Source: Clostridium sp. CAG:762 (lineage in GTDB: Bacteria; Bacillota_I; Bacilli_A; RF39; UBA660). From it: a DNA stretch of 64,000 nt. Numbering within the stretch: position 1 is the stretch's first letter; every line of letters starts with the position of its first letter. The notes beneath the pieces were generated by a model. The model worked only from the letters and a program-made list of their open reading frames with translations. It did no database searches and was not told the DNA's origin. Location: positions 22,084 to 86,083 of the forward strand of contig HF996799.1 in NCBI GenBank assembly GCA_000432575.1. The letters are read 5' to 3'. Made by a program: the position numbers and the translations under genes. Positions 16,177 through 25,054 of this stretch are shown in pieces.

Positions 16177-17253
16177 ATGGGAAAAAGTATTATAATTAAA
16201 AAAGAAAACGGACAAATTGCTGAGGTAGAAAAAATAAAAAGAAGTAATTTCATACCATATTTTACTAAAAAAGATAAATGTTTTGAAAACATCTTAAGCC
16301 AAGAAGACATCATAAAATTACCTAGCAAGGAAAAAAGTGAAATCATAAGAAAAGCAAAATCAATAACAAACGAATTAAACGCCCATTGTTCATTAAATGG
16401 AACAAGTAACATCATAAAAAAAATAAATGAAGCAAAAACAGAAGAAGAACTATTACAAATAGTAAATGACATCTTAAAACAGTACTACCTTATTCCATTA
16501 AGTTTTTACACATCTACAATAGTAAATGACTTCTTAAAACAGAACCACCTTATTCCATTAAGTCTTTACACATCTACAAAAAAGATAACAAAAAACAAAG
16601 TTAACAATAATGTCAAATATATAGAAAAAAGTTTAATAAATAATAAAAAAGCCACAATATCTATCATGATAAAAGAAATGATAATGACATATTATACTAA
16701 CTTATTATTAAGATTACCAGAAAGAACAATAAGAGAATTAGAAAATAAAAAAATAAATACACCAATAAATGAAATATTTGCTTCATACACCAAAACGAAT
16801 AACATTAATAATGGAATTTATGAATTATCACAAAACATATTTGCAGATTTAATAGACATAATTTACACTAAAAATCAAAAAAATCTATGTTTTAATTGTC
16901 AAAATGCCACAGCAACACTTTGTCCTAAAGTAAAAGACCGTATTAAATCAAGAATAGATTCTTACGACTTTATAACTGAAGGAATCCAAGAAATAAAAGA
17001 AAACGGAGAAATGAAAACCTTTATAGTATCAAAATGTGATAACTATAAACAAGACGAAGTAAGAAGTACACCAACAGAAAGACTAGAAAAACTAAAAAAA
17101 CTAAAAGAAAGTATTAAAATACTATACTTTGGTGGAGAAGACATTGAAGAGGCAAACCAACTTCAATATCAAGAATACAAAAATGGTAATTTACTCATGA
17201 ACAGTGTAGCCATTCATAACATGAACAAAAGATTAAAAAAAAGAAAAAACTAG
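16177..17253 (+). CDS. Strongly expressed protein of unknown function with internal duplication
   Basis: I do not recognise this 358-residue basic protein. The start is ATG 16177 behind AAAGGGGGAATTTTAT; the frame is open further upstream but that part spans the promoter. Residues around 95-134 are two tandem copies of a 20-residue unit (IVNDILKQYYLIPLSFYTST). A cysteine cluster, CFNCQN then TLCPK and later SKCDNY, could bind metal. It has no signal or membrane segment, so it should be cytoplasmic. The perfect promoter predicts high expression. It ends at a bidirectional terminator shared with the HExxH gene on the other strand. Confidence 0.7.
   Translation: MGKSIIIKKENGQIAEVEKIKRSNFIPYFTKKDKCFENILSQEDIIKLPSKEKSEIIRKAKSITNELNAHCSLNGTSNIIKKINEAKTEEELLQIVNDILKQYYLIPLSFYTSTIVNDFLKQNHLIPLSLYTSTKKITKNKVNNNVKYIEKSLINNKKATISIMIKEMIMTYYTNLLLRLPERTIRELENKKINTPINEIFASYTKTNNINNGIYELSQNIFADLIDIIYTKNQKNLCFNCQNATATLCPKVKDRIKSRIDSYDFITEGIQEIKENGEMKTFIVSKCDNYKQDEVRSTPTERLEKLKKLKESIKILYFGGEDIEEANQLQYQEYKNGNLLMNSVAIHNMNKRLKKRKN
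16458..16577 (+). repeat. 60-bp tandem duplication inside a coding region
   Basis: Positions 16458-16517 and 16518-16577 are near-identical units of exactly 60 bp. They encode IVNDILKQYYLIPLSFYTST and IVNDFLKQNHLIPLSLYTST. The reading frame is preserved and the few differences are mostly amino-acid changing, so the duplication is recent but already diverging. Confidence 0.9.
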
Positions 17254-17268
17254 CAAAACTAGTTTTTT
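17244..17268. terminator. Bidirectional terminator between convergent genes
   Basis: AAAAAACTAG pairs perfectly with CTAGTTTTTT around CAAAA. T-runs exist on both strands, and both flanking stop codons lie inside the stem. Confidence 0.8.
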
Positions 17269-18134
17269 CTTTTGCCAAAATCTTGATAAGAATCAAAACT
17301 ACTAACTAAATCACCATCATTTTTAGTATAGTTACTAAAAAAATCATAATGAATATCACCATATGTATAGCCAATAGGATCTAACACCCAATAAAATAAA
17401 CCATAATCTCTATGTCTTAAAATAATATCACAAATAACCTTAACATTATTAACATCTATACAGTCTCTAAGTAATTCTAAACACTCAAAAATATCCAACT
17501 TATTCCCCTTTTTTTTCTCATTATAAATCTTATTTGCTACAATAGACATAGTATCAATCAAAGCCTCATCAATCTCAACTTGTTTGTCCATTTTTTCCGC
17601 TACCTTTTCATCCATATCTGATTCATCCTGAGCTTTCTCTACCTTAGAACTATCAATATTACCATTCAATATATTTTGACTAGCATCTCCATAATCAAAA
17701 GACAAATTACTAGTATTCTTAAAAAATCTCCCATCTTTATAAACATAAACATATTCATTAGAAAATTCACTACCCCCAACATTGTTAAAATAATCATATA
17801 AAAGCAAATCCCTATTAGCATGTAAAATTTCATGAACTAAAGTTACATAAAACATAGAATTATGATTATTTTCATATTTTTTATCTATCTCAATAAGTCC
17901 ATTTTCTAAAATGTTCGTCTTTTCCTCTTCACTAAAAGAAAACGAATTAATTATCTTATTTAAATATTTATTATTTATTGACACATACCTTCCATCACCA
18001 TCAAAAATAACATTATTATATATAACCACAGGAAATTTCATAATTCTACAAAAACTATTTCCATCAAGATCTAATTCATTAATAAAATTTTCCATAATCT
18101 CTTTTGCAATTCTTATTTCACTCTCAAACTTCAT
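17259..18134 (-). CDS. Putative zinc metallopeptidase with HExxH motif
   Basis: The 291-residue protein contains HEILH at 101-105 in the context YVTLVHEILHANRD, the classic zincin helix with two zinc-binding histidines and the catalytic glutamate. DEALIDTMS about 95 residues later could give a third ligand. A variable acidic stretch lies between. There is no signal peptide, so it may act in the cytoplasm. The family is not recognised. GAAGGTGAAGAT precedes the ATG. It is convergent with the duplicated-repeat gene and divergent from the ABC membrane protein. Activity is inferred only from the motif. Confidence 0.65.
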   Translation of the reverse strand: MKFESEIRIAKEIMENFINELDLDGNSFCRIMKFPVVIYNNVIFDGDGRYVSINNKYLNKIINSFSFSEEEKTNILENGLIEIDKKYENNHNSMFYVTLVHEILHANRDLLLYDYFNNVGGSEFSNEYVYVYKDGRFFKNTSNLSFDYGDASQNILNGNIDSSKVEKAQDESDMDEKVAEKMDKQVEIDEALIDTMSIVANKIYNEKKKGNKLDIFECLELLRDCIDVNNVKVICDIILRHRDYGLFYWVLDPIGYTYGDIHYDFFSNYTKNDGDLVSSFDSYQDFGKRKN

Positions 18135-18226
18135 ATCTTCACCTTCATAAATTATTATAACATTAATTTAAAATAATATATATAAAAAAAACAAAAAATG
18201 CCAAACTAATAGTATAAGGAGATAAA

Positions 18227-19120
18227 ATGATAAAACAAGTAATTAAAGAAAATAAAAAACCATTAATACTAAAAATACTAACTTCCATCATGATGTGTAT
18301 AACTTCCCTACTCATTCCTATTTACTGGGGGAAAGTTGTCAAATATATTACCAATGTTAATTATGAAAAAGCAAATTACTTAATAATAATTTGCTTCATA
18401 ATTTCTTCATTATACTACTTTTGGTGTTACATAAATCAAAAAACATGGTACAACTACTATAGCCAATTATTTTTAACAATAAGTAAAAAATTTAAAAACA
18501 AAAAAATAACCGAAATAAATTCAGGAAAGTTTGCCAACATTGCTTATAATGACACTGACATCATATGTACATTTTTAGGTAACTTTATAACAAGACTTCT
18601 CCAACTAGTAGAATTTATTGTTATTTTAATCTCATTCTATTTAGTAAATTATAAAATATTTATCTTTGCCTTTATTATAATTGTTTTCATGTTAGTATTT
18701 CAAATATATGCGGGTAAAGAACTACAAGAATACAACAAAAACAAAAAAAAACTTTTAGACGAAAAAATAATCAAAGATTTAGAAATGCAAGAACAAATAC
18801 GTAACAAAGAAATAAATGCCATCAGTGAAATAAATAATATTACCACAACCAAATACCTAGAAAGCAATTATAAATTCAACGTCATGTCTCAAGGCATTAT
18901 CTATCTAGTATTATTTATCATCGATTTAAGTAGATATGGTATTATCTTCTATGCTATAACTCTAACCAAACAGAATTTAATAGATATAAGTGCCATTGTC
19001 CTAATTTACACTTATTATAGTAAAATAATAACCAATTTTGAAACTCTAGGTACAACCAACATCGAATATCGTAACTATAAAGTATCAATAGAAAGAGTGA
19101 AAAAAATAATAGAAATATAA
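18227..19120 (+). CDS. ABC exporter transmembrane domain lacking its ATPase domain
   Basis: The 297-residue protein looks like the membrane half of an ABC exporter. About six hydrophobic segments are visible, starting LILKILTSIMMCITSLLIPIY. The intracellular loops carry charged helices (ISKKFKNKKITEINSGKFAN). In full exporters an ATPase domain follows the last helix and the link YRNYKVSIERV; here the frame stops a few residues after SIERVKKIIEI. No Walker motif is present and no ABC ATPase lies adjacent. It may be a truncated gene or a stand-alone membrane domain. An AAGGAGATAAA site precedes the start. Confidence 0.7.
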   Translation: MIKQVIKENKKPLILKILTSIMMCITSLLIPIYWGKVVKYITNVNYEKANYLIIICFIISSLYYFWCYINQKTWYNYYSQLFLTISKKFKNKKITEINSGKFANIAYNDTDIICTFLGNFITRLLQLVEFIVILISFYLVNYKIFIFAFIIIVFMLVFQIYAGKELQEYNKNKKKLLDEKIIKDLEMQEQIRNKEINAISEINNITTTKYLESNYKFNVMSQGIIYLVLFIIDLSRYGIIFYAITLTKQNLIDISAIVLIYTYYSKIITNFETLGTTNIEYRNYKVSIERVKKIIEI

Positions 19121-19132
19121 CATATAATTTCA

Positions 19133-19161
19133 TTGAAAAACTTCTTAAAATAGTATATAAT
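19133..19161 (+). promoter_or_regulatory. Sigma-A promoter of mnmG-rsmG
   Basis: TTGAAA at 19133-19138 and TATAAT at 19156-19161 are 17 bases apart, 28 bases before the mnmG start. Confidence 0.7.
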
Positions 19162-19189
19162 ATATAAGAAATTTTAAGGAGGTGCACCA

Positions 19190-21013
19190 ATGGAATATGA
19201 AATAATTGTAGTAGGAGGCGGACATGCTGGATGTGAAGCCGCATTAGCATCAGCAAGAAAAGGCCATAAAACCCTATTAATAACAGGACGTATTGATAAC
19301 ATAGCTACCATGCCATGCAACCCATCAATTGGAGGTTCCGCCAAAGGTATCGTAGTAAGAGAAATCGATGCTCTAGGGGGCGAAATGGGTAAAAATGCTG
19401 ACAAAGCAATATTACAAATGAAAATGCTAAATTCATCAAAAGGGCCAGCAGTTAGAAGTCTAAGGTCTCAAACAGATAAAATAACATATCCTAAAGAAAT
19501 GTTAAAAACACTAAATAATACAAAAAATTTAACGATCAAAGAAGCCATTGTCGAAGACTTAATTATAGAAAACCAACAAGTAAAAGGAGTAATCCTAGAA
19601 GATAAAACAAAAATAACATCAACTATCGTTATTTTAACAACTGGTACTTATTTAAAAGCCGATATTCTAATTGGAAGCACCAGAAAAAGAGAAGGCCCAC
19701 ATGGAGAAAAACCTTCTAACCATTTAAGTGATAATTTAAAAAAATATGGTTTTGAAATTTTAAGATTAAAAACAGGAACACCTCCTAGAATCGAAAAATC
19801 AACCATAGACTTTACCAAAACCAAAGTAGAAGATGGTGATCAAGAACCATATACCTTTGAAATAAATGGAATGCCTAAATACGATGTCAACAACCAAATA
19901 CCATGTCATCTTATTTATACAAACAAAAAAACTCACGACATAATCCTATCTAACTTAGATAAATCAGCCATGTACGGAGGATATATTAAAGATGCTGTAG
20001 GACCAAGATATTGCCCATCAATAGAAGATAAATTAGTAAAATTCAAAGACAAAGAAAGACATCAACTATTCTTAGAACCTGAAAGCCTTTACTATGATGA
20101 TATCTACATTCAAGGTTTTTCTACGAGTATGCCTACCTCTGTCCAAGAAGAAATGGTACATAGCCTAGAAGGATTAGAAAATGCTAAAATACTAAAATAT
20201 GCATATGCCATAGAGTATGATGCCATCTACCCTACCCAACTAAAACAAAGCCTTGAAACCAAAGTTATAACTAATTTATTTACCGCTGGTCAAATAAATG
20301 GCACATCAGGCTATGAAGAGGCCGCATGTCAAGGATTAATCGCAGGTATAAACGCTAGCCTAAAACTAGAAAATAAAGAACCATTAATATTAAAAAGAAA
20401 CGAAGCCTATATAGGAGTATTAATTGATGATTTAATTACCAAAGGAACAAACGAGCCATATCGCCTACTAACATCACGTGCCGAATATCGCCTCCTATTA
20501 AGACATGACAATGCTGACTTAAGACTAAGAGAATATGGTTACCAAGTAGGACTAATTGATGAAGAAACATATCAAAAATTCAAAGAAAAAAAACAGAATA
20601 TTCAAAAACTCCTAAACTACTTTAAAGAAACTAAAATAAAACTAGAAAACAAAAGTGATACCATTTATAATGCCCTTAAAAATCCTGAAATAAATATAAA
20701 TAACTTGATAGATAAATATAATATCAAACTAAATTATGATAAATATGTTATAGAACAAGTAGAAATACAAATAAAATATGAAGGTTATATAAGAAAAACA
20801 GAGAAAGAAGCCGAAAAAATGCTTAAATATGAAGAAAAACAAATACCCTCAGACATAGACTACAACAAAGTACCTAATTTAGCCACGGAAGCAAGACAAA
20901 AACTAATCAAATATGCCCCAACTTCAATAGGCATGGCACTAAGAATAAGTGGCGTAAACCCTGCTGACATATCTATTCTAATGGTTTATTTAAAGAAAAA
21001 ATATAATGAATAA
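19190..21013 (+). CDS. mnmG: tRNA uridine-34 modification enzyme MnmG (GidA)
   Basis: MnmG is the FAD and NADH-dependent partner of MnmE in forming cmnm5U34 of tRNA. The 607-residue protein starts with the dinucleotide-binding motif VGGGHAGCEAALASARKG. It carries MPCNPSIGGSAKG, the TGTPPR motif and the C-terminal helical domain ending ISGVNPADISILMVYLKK. AAGGAGGTGCACC precedes the ATG. Its last eight bases overlap rsmG. Length and motifs are normal for the long MnmG form. Confidence 0.97.
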   Translation: MEYEIIVVGGGHAGCEAALASARKGHKTLLITGRIDNIATMPCNPSIGGSAKGIVVREIDALGGEMGKNADKAILQMKMLNSSKGPAVRSLRSQTDKITYPKEMLKTLNNTKNLTIKEAIVEDLIIENQQVKGVILEDKTKITSTIVILTTGTYLKADILIGSTRKREGPHGEKPSNHLSDNLKKYGFEILRLKTGTPPRIEKSTIDFTKTKVEDGDQEPYTFEINGMPKYDVNNQIPCHLIYTNKKTHDIILSNLDKSAMYGGYIKDAVGPRYCPSIEDKLVKFKDKERHQLFLEPESLYYDDIYIQGFSTSMPTSVQEEMVHSLEGLENAKILKYAYAIEYDAIYPTQLKQSLETKVITNLFTAGQINGTSGYEEAACQGLIAGINASLKLENKEPLILKRNEAYIGVLIDDLITKGTNEPYRLLTSRAEYRLLLRHDNADLRLREYGYQVGLIDEETYQKFKEKKQNIQKLLNYFKETKIKLENKSDTIYNALKNPEININNLIDKYNIKLNYDKYVIEQVEIQIKYEGYIRKTEKEAEKMLKYEEKQIPSDIDYNKVPNLATEARQKLIKYAPTSIGMALRISGVNPADISILMVYLKKKYNE

Positions 21014-21707
21014 AGAACAATTTATTAATTACTTAAAAAAAATAGACATAAACATAAAAGAAAACCAAATAAACCAATTAGATATGTACTATAACCTTCT
21101 TATTACAGAAAATCAAAAAATTAATTTAACTGGTATTACCGAATACAATCTAGTATACCTAAAACATTTCTATGACTCATTAACCTTAAATAAAATAATA
21201 AAATTAGACAATCAAACCTTATGTGATATAGGAACAGGGGCAGGATTCCCAGGAATTGTTTTAAAGATAGTATTCCCTAATTTAAAAGTAACTTTAATAG
21301 AACCACTAAATAAAAGATGTAACTTCTTAAAACTAGTAATTGACACCTTAGAATTAAAAGATATTACCATTATAAATGAAAGAGCTGAAGATTATGGTAA
21401 AAAAGTGAGAGAAACCTATGATATAGTAACATCAAGAGCAGTAGCCAATTTAAAAGAACTTATAGAATACTCTATTCCCTTACTAAAAGTAAATGGCCAC
21501 TTCATTCCTATGAAATCTAATATTGATAAAGAATTGAATAATATAGAAACATCACTAAGTAAATTGAAATCAAAAATAATAAAAATAGAAAAATTTAAAC
21601 TACCTATTGAAGAAAGTGAGAGAACCCTCTTAGACATAATTAAATTAGAACCAACTAAAAATATATATCCTAGAAACTATAGTCAAATAAAAAAAAATCC
21701 ACTATAA
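21006..21707 (+). CDS. rsmG: 16S rRNA (guanine-527-N7)-methyltransferase RsmG (GidB)
   Basis: RsmG methylates N7 of G527 in 16S rRNA with S-adenosylmethionine. The 233-residue protein shows the SAM-binding motif CDIGTGAGFPGIVLKI and the family segments YNLLITENQKINLTGI and TSRAVANLKELIEY. It overlaps mnmG, so the two are coupled. The same pair sits beside the origin in most Firmicutes. A terminator follows directly. Confidence 0.96.
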   Translation: MNKEQFINYLKKIDINIKENQINQLDMYYNLLITENQKINLTGITEYNLVYLKHFYDSLTLNKIIKLDNQTLCDIGTGAGFPGIVLKIVFPNLKVTLIEPLNKRCNFLKLVIDTLELKDITIINERAEDYGKKVRETYDIVTSRAVANLKELIEYSIPLLKVNGHFIPMKSNIDKELNNIETSLSKLKSKIIKIEKFKLPIEESERTLLDIIKLEPTKNIYPRNYSQIKKNPL

Positions 21708-21710
21708 ATA

Positions 21711-21748
21711 AAAAAAGTTAGATTAACATAAAATTCTAATTTTTTTTA
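21711..21748 (+). terminator. Intrinsic terminator of mnmG-rsmG
   Basis: AAAAAAGTTAGA pairs with TCTAATTTTTTTT across a 12-base loop. It isolates rsmG from the following parB-like gene. Confidence 0.7.
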
Positions 21749-21754
21749 TATTAT

Positions 21755-21798
21755 TTCGACAAAAAATGATTGAATTTTTCCTTTTCTTAGTGTATTAT
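21755..21798 (+). promoter_or_regulatory. Promoter of parB with an upstream Spo0A-like box
   Basis: TTGAAT at 21770-21775 and TATTAT at 21793-21798 are 17 bases apart. TTCGACA at 21755-21761, the reverse of the 0A-box TGTCGAA, lies at about -50 to -44, just upstream of the -35. The same relative position is seen at the cold-shock gene. Confidence 0.5.
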
Positions 21799-21840
21799 TA
21801 TATCATAAGGGTAAGAAAAAAGAATAAGGAGGGATTTTTT

Positions 21841-23766
21841 ATGCAACAAAGTAATGAAATAAAACAAATAAACATTACTGAAATAAAACCTAACCGTTTT
21901 CAACCACGTATTAAATTTGATGAGAAAGCACTACAAGAATTGGCAAACTCTATAAAAAAATATGGGATAATAGAACCCCTTATTCTAAGAAAAATACCTA
22001 ATGGTTATGAAGTAATCGCAGGTGAACGAAGATTAAAAGCCGCCTCTTTAGTAGGTTTAACCCAAGTACCAGCTATTATTATGGAAATAAATGACCAAGC
22101 AAGTGCCGAACTAGCCATCGTTGAAAATCTTCAAAGACAAAGTCTTACTCCAATTGAAGAAGCCAAAGCTTATCAAAATCTAGCGGGAAATAGTAACACT
22201 AAAGAAATAGCCAATTTAATGTCTAAAGAAGAAAAAGAAATAAATAACAAAATGAAACTATTAAAATTAAGTAAAAATGTCCAAGAAGCTTTACAAAATA
22301 ATGAAATTAGCGAAGGACATGCTAAAGCATTACTTCAATTAGAAAATGAACAGGAAGAAAATGCAATGCTAGAAAGAATCAAAAAAGAAAGATTAACAGT
22401 TAAACAAGTCCAAGATATAATTAAAGAAAACAAAGAACAAGTAGAGGAAATGGATATTAATCCTAATATGCAAAAAGTTCTATCAGGACTTGATATAGTA
22501 AATAAAAAATCAAATACGTTCGATGATGTTGAACCAGAAATAGTGGAGGATAAAATGGATAAAACACAAATGATTAACATTGATGCAATTAAAGCATCAG
22601 CCCAAGATATAAATCATCAAGAGCAAACTGCAGATATCAACAATTTATTAAAAGTAGATGAAAGTATGCCAAAACAAGAACAACCTGTTGAAAAACCAAA
22701 ATTTTCATTCGCAGGCAAATTTTTCACATCACTAGAAGATGAAAGCACAAACATGAACACAGGCTCTAACTTTATGGAACCTGCAAAAAATGTCGAAATG
22801 CCTTTACCTATGCAACCACAAACTCCACAACCAATTAATATAGAAAGAATAAACATGCCTGATACTGTAAATAATGAACAAAACCCTGAAGTAACATCAC
22901 AAACTATAAATCCTACCCCTATATTTAATATGCCGGAATTAAATTCAACTCCAGTAGAACCAACACCACAACCTACAGTACCAAATAATTTTCAAAATCA
23001 ACCTGAACAAATAAATATACAAGGGGCTAAAGAAAAGCCACATCCAGAAGTTAATATTGCAACTCCTACAGAATCTTACCAAGAACTAAACTTAAATAAT
23101 CCAATAAATACTTGGGAAATGCCAACTCCAGAAACCATGGCATCAAATATTACCCCAATGCCTACATCATCTATTGAAAATACGATGCCATTACCTAACT
23201 TAAATACAAATCAAACTCCAACTACAAATGACATTCCAAGTGTTCAAACACCAAAAATAGAACCAACAATTTCAAACATTAATTTAGAACCTAACCAAAA
23301 AATTGAACAAACTCCAGAGAATATTTCAAACAATATAACACCTCAGTTCGTACCCCAAGAAGAAACAGTAAATAATATTCAACCAGTTGCAACTCAAGAA
23401 AACATCGTAGAATCAACTCAACCTTCGCTCCAAAACAATAATCCAACCTTTGCATCTTCTCCAATTGAAACGCAACCAAACAATCAACCATCAAAAACTG
23501 AAGAACCATTTTTACCAGAATTTAATGCAGAAGGGGCGCCTTTGGTTGAAGAACACACACAAGAAGAAATGCCGCAAAACATTAATACTGTCGAAGCACA
23601 ACCACAAGCAAAACAAGAACATTCTCCATACTATCTAAGAAATGCTTTAAATATGAGTAGACAACTAATAGATAACTTAGAAGCATCAGGTTACATTGTT
23701 GATGTAGACGAATTAGATTTACCTAACGAATATCAATTTATAATAAAAATTCAAAAAAATAACTAA
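21841..23766 (+). CDS. ParB/Noc-like chromosome partition protein with long low-complexity insert
   Basis: ParB-family CTPases bind parS near the origin and spread to organise it. The start is ATG 21841 behind AAGGAGGGATTTTTT, giving 641 residues. The ParB N-terminal domain is clear: RFQPRIKFDEKALQELA, then GERRLKAA (the CTP motif GERRxRA), then ENLQRQSLTPIEEAKAY. A helix-turn-helix-like stretch ends in GHAKALLQL, although the recognition-helix segment is poorly conserved. Residues of about 250-590 are a Pro, Asn, Gln and Thr-rich unstructured region. The last 45 residues, YYLRNALNMSRQLIDNLEAS, form a small folded end. ParB and Noc are usually near 280 residues. Neither a second paralogue nor ParA/Soj follows, unlike in Bacillus. 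Confidence 0.85.
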   Translation: MQQSNEIKQINITEIKPNRFQPRIKFDEKALQELANSIKKYGIIEPLILRKIPNGYEVIAGERRLKAASLVGLTQVPAIIMEINDQASAELAIVENLQRQSLTPIEEAKAYQNLAGNSNTKEIANLMSKEEKEINNKMKLLKLSKNVQEALQNNEISEGHAKALLQLENEQEENAMLERIKKERLTVKQVQDIIKENKEQVEEMDINPNMQKVLSGLDIVNKKSNTFDDVEPEIVEDKMDKTQMINIDAIKASAQDINHQEQTADINNLLKVDESMPKQEQPVEKPKFSFAGKFFTSLEDESTNMNTGSNFMEPAKNVEMPLPMQPQTPQPINIERINMPDTVNNEQNPEVTSQTINPTPIFNMPELNSTPVEPTPQPTVPNNFQNQPEQINIQGAKEKPHPEVNIATPTESYQELNLNNPINTWEMPTPETMASNITPMPTSSIENTMPLPNLNTNQTPTTNDIPSVQTPKIEPTISNINLEPNQKIEQTPENISNNITPQFVPQEETVNNIQPVATQENIVESTQPSLQNNNPTFASSPIETQPNNQPSKTEEPFLPEFNAEGAPLVEEHTQEEMPQNINTVEAQPQAKQEHSPYYLRNALNMSRQLIDNLEASGYIVDVDELDLPNEYQFIIKIQKNN

Positions 23767-23770
23767 TAAA

Positions 23771-23808
23771 ATAACTGAATGAAATTAAACTCCATTCAGT
23801 TTTTATTT
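23771..23808 (+). terminator. Intrinsic terminator of parB
   Basis: AACTGAATG at 23773-23781 pairs with CATTCAGTT at 23793-23801, followed by TTTATTT. It also lies at the end of the convergent hydrolase gene. Confidence 0.8.
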
Positions 23809-24421
23809 AATCTAATAAAAAAATCTCAGGTAACTTCTTAAAATCAAAACATTCATTAGAAAAATGATGATCTTGTCCATCGATTATTTCTAATTTAATT
23901 TTATCATTACATAAAGGCTTTAATAAATCTACATATGGAAAAGATTGATCCAAATTTCCATATACAATAACCATCTTCTCACCATTAAACTTCATAATAC
24001 CCTTTTTTGTTTTATCAAAACAAATCATTAAAGGAGCATTTACTAATAACATTCTTTTAATTTTAGGATAATTTACTCCAAACCACGCCCCAATTAAAGC
24101 CCCATTGGAATGCCCCATATAATAAATAACATAATTATTTAAATTATTATCCTTACAATAATTATCTATAACTTGCATTGCATCATCAAGAGGATTGACC
24201 CAATTAAATGGATTAGAAGAGCAAATAACAGAAAAACCATATTTTACATTCAAACTTTTAGCAATTTTCAAATACTTATCCTGATAACCATAACAAGAAC
24301 CATCTTGTCCAGCCTTAATAAAAATAATCGTACTATTTCCTTTAATAATACCATAATTAATAATTATATCATCACTAAACCTACTATAAACAATACTATC
24401 ATAATCAAAAACTCTATTCAT
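23807..24421 (-). CDS. Alpha/beta-hydrolase fold protein
   Basis: The 204-residue cytoplasmic protein carries the nucleophile elbow GHSNG with Ser105. The acid YGNLDQS (Asp158) and the histidine in DGQDHHFS (185/186) complete a triad in the correct order. The spacing fits a minimal alpha/beta hydrolase of the dienelactone-hydrolase or BAAT type. The substrate cannot be told. It lies 13 bases downstream of a membrane protein gene and has only a weak ribosome site, so it is probably translated by coupling. Confidence 0.75.
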   Translation of the reverse strand: MNRVFDYDSIVYSRFSDDIIINYGIIKGNSTIIFIKAGQDGSCYGYQDKYLKIAKSLNVKYGFSVICSSNPFNWVNPLDDAMQVIDNYCKDNNLNNYVIYYMGHSNGALIGAWFGVNYPKIKRMLLVNAPLMICFDKTKKGIMKFNGEKMVIVYGNLDQSFPYVDLLKPLCNDKIKLEIIDGQDHHFSNECFDFKKLPEIFLLD

Positions 24422-24434
24422 ATAAAATAATATC

Positions 24435-24932
24435 CTAAACCATAAATATAAACCATAATAAAATTAATAAAACACTAACAATTAAAAATAACTTATAATC
24501 ATTTTTAAATAAATTAATAACCCTGAAAGAAGTAAAAATAGATAATATTGTTAAAACCATCTGTATCAAAGTTACAATTCCTAATCCAATATGAAAATCC
24601 TTAAAACCCACTATACAAAACAAACCATAAACAAAAAACAAAATAATACTAACAATACAAACTATATTTCTTGAACTATCCTCTTTTTTTGAATCACTAA
24701 CCATTTTCTTTTTGTTTTCAAATTCATAGTTCACCTTATTAAAAATACTATTCTTAATATTTTGCTCATCCATCTTATATTTATGTTTTAATTCCATAAT
24801 TTCCTTTTTAGCCTTATGCTTAGCCTCCAATTTATCTTTCCATTCATTCTCTCGGTTATCTAAAATCTCCTTTGTTAAACCCTCAATATCTCCTTCCGCT
24901 TCAATACCTATTTTTTTTAAATTAACTTTCAT
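24435..24932 (-). CDS. Membrane protein of unknown function with N-terminal coiled coil
   Basis: The 165-residue protein has a charged helical N-terminal half (residues 15-85, rich in Lys and Glu) likely to form a coiled coil in the cytoplasm. It is followed by about three hydrophobic segments: IVCIVSIILFFVYGLFCIVG, IGLGIVTLIQMVLTILSIF and LFLIVSVLLILLWFIF. No known family is recognised. A GGAGGTAGGAA site precedes the ATG. It is the first gene of a two-gene unit with the alpha/beta hydrolase. Confidence 0.6.
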   Translation of the reverse strand: MKVNLKKIGIEAEGDIEGLTKEILDNRENEWKDKLEAKHKAKKEIMELKHKYKMDEQNIKNSIFNKVNYEFENKKKMVSDSKKEDSSRNIVCIVSIILFFVYGLFCIVGFKDFHIGLGIVTLIQMVLTILSIFTSFRVINLFKNDYKLFLIVSVLLILLWFIFMV

Positions 24933-25021
24933 TTCCTACCTCCAAATAATTTATATCCTTATTGTATCATATTCATAAACATATCTTCAAGTATATAACC
25001 TAACTATACAAAACAACCAGC

Positions 25022-25047
25022 AAAAAAACCTATAAAAAATTATAGGT
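25022..25047 (-). terminator. Intrinsic terminator behind the 26-codon frame
   Basis: On the minus strand ACCTATAA and TTATAGGT form a perfect eight-base-pair stem around a four-base loop, followed by seven T. It lies eight bases past the stop of the small frame, and about 125 bases past the penicillin-binding protein. Confidence 0.8.
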
Positions 25048-25054
25048 CTAAAAA

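Noticed and set aside
20480..20500. CACGTG inside mnmG as a parS site
   Set aside because: The flanks do not match TGTTTCACGTGAAACA and the site is within conserved coding sequence.
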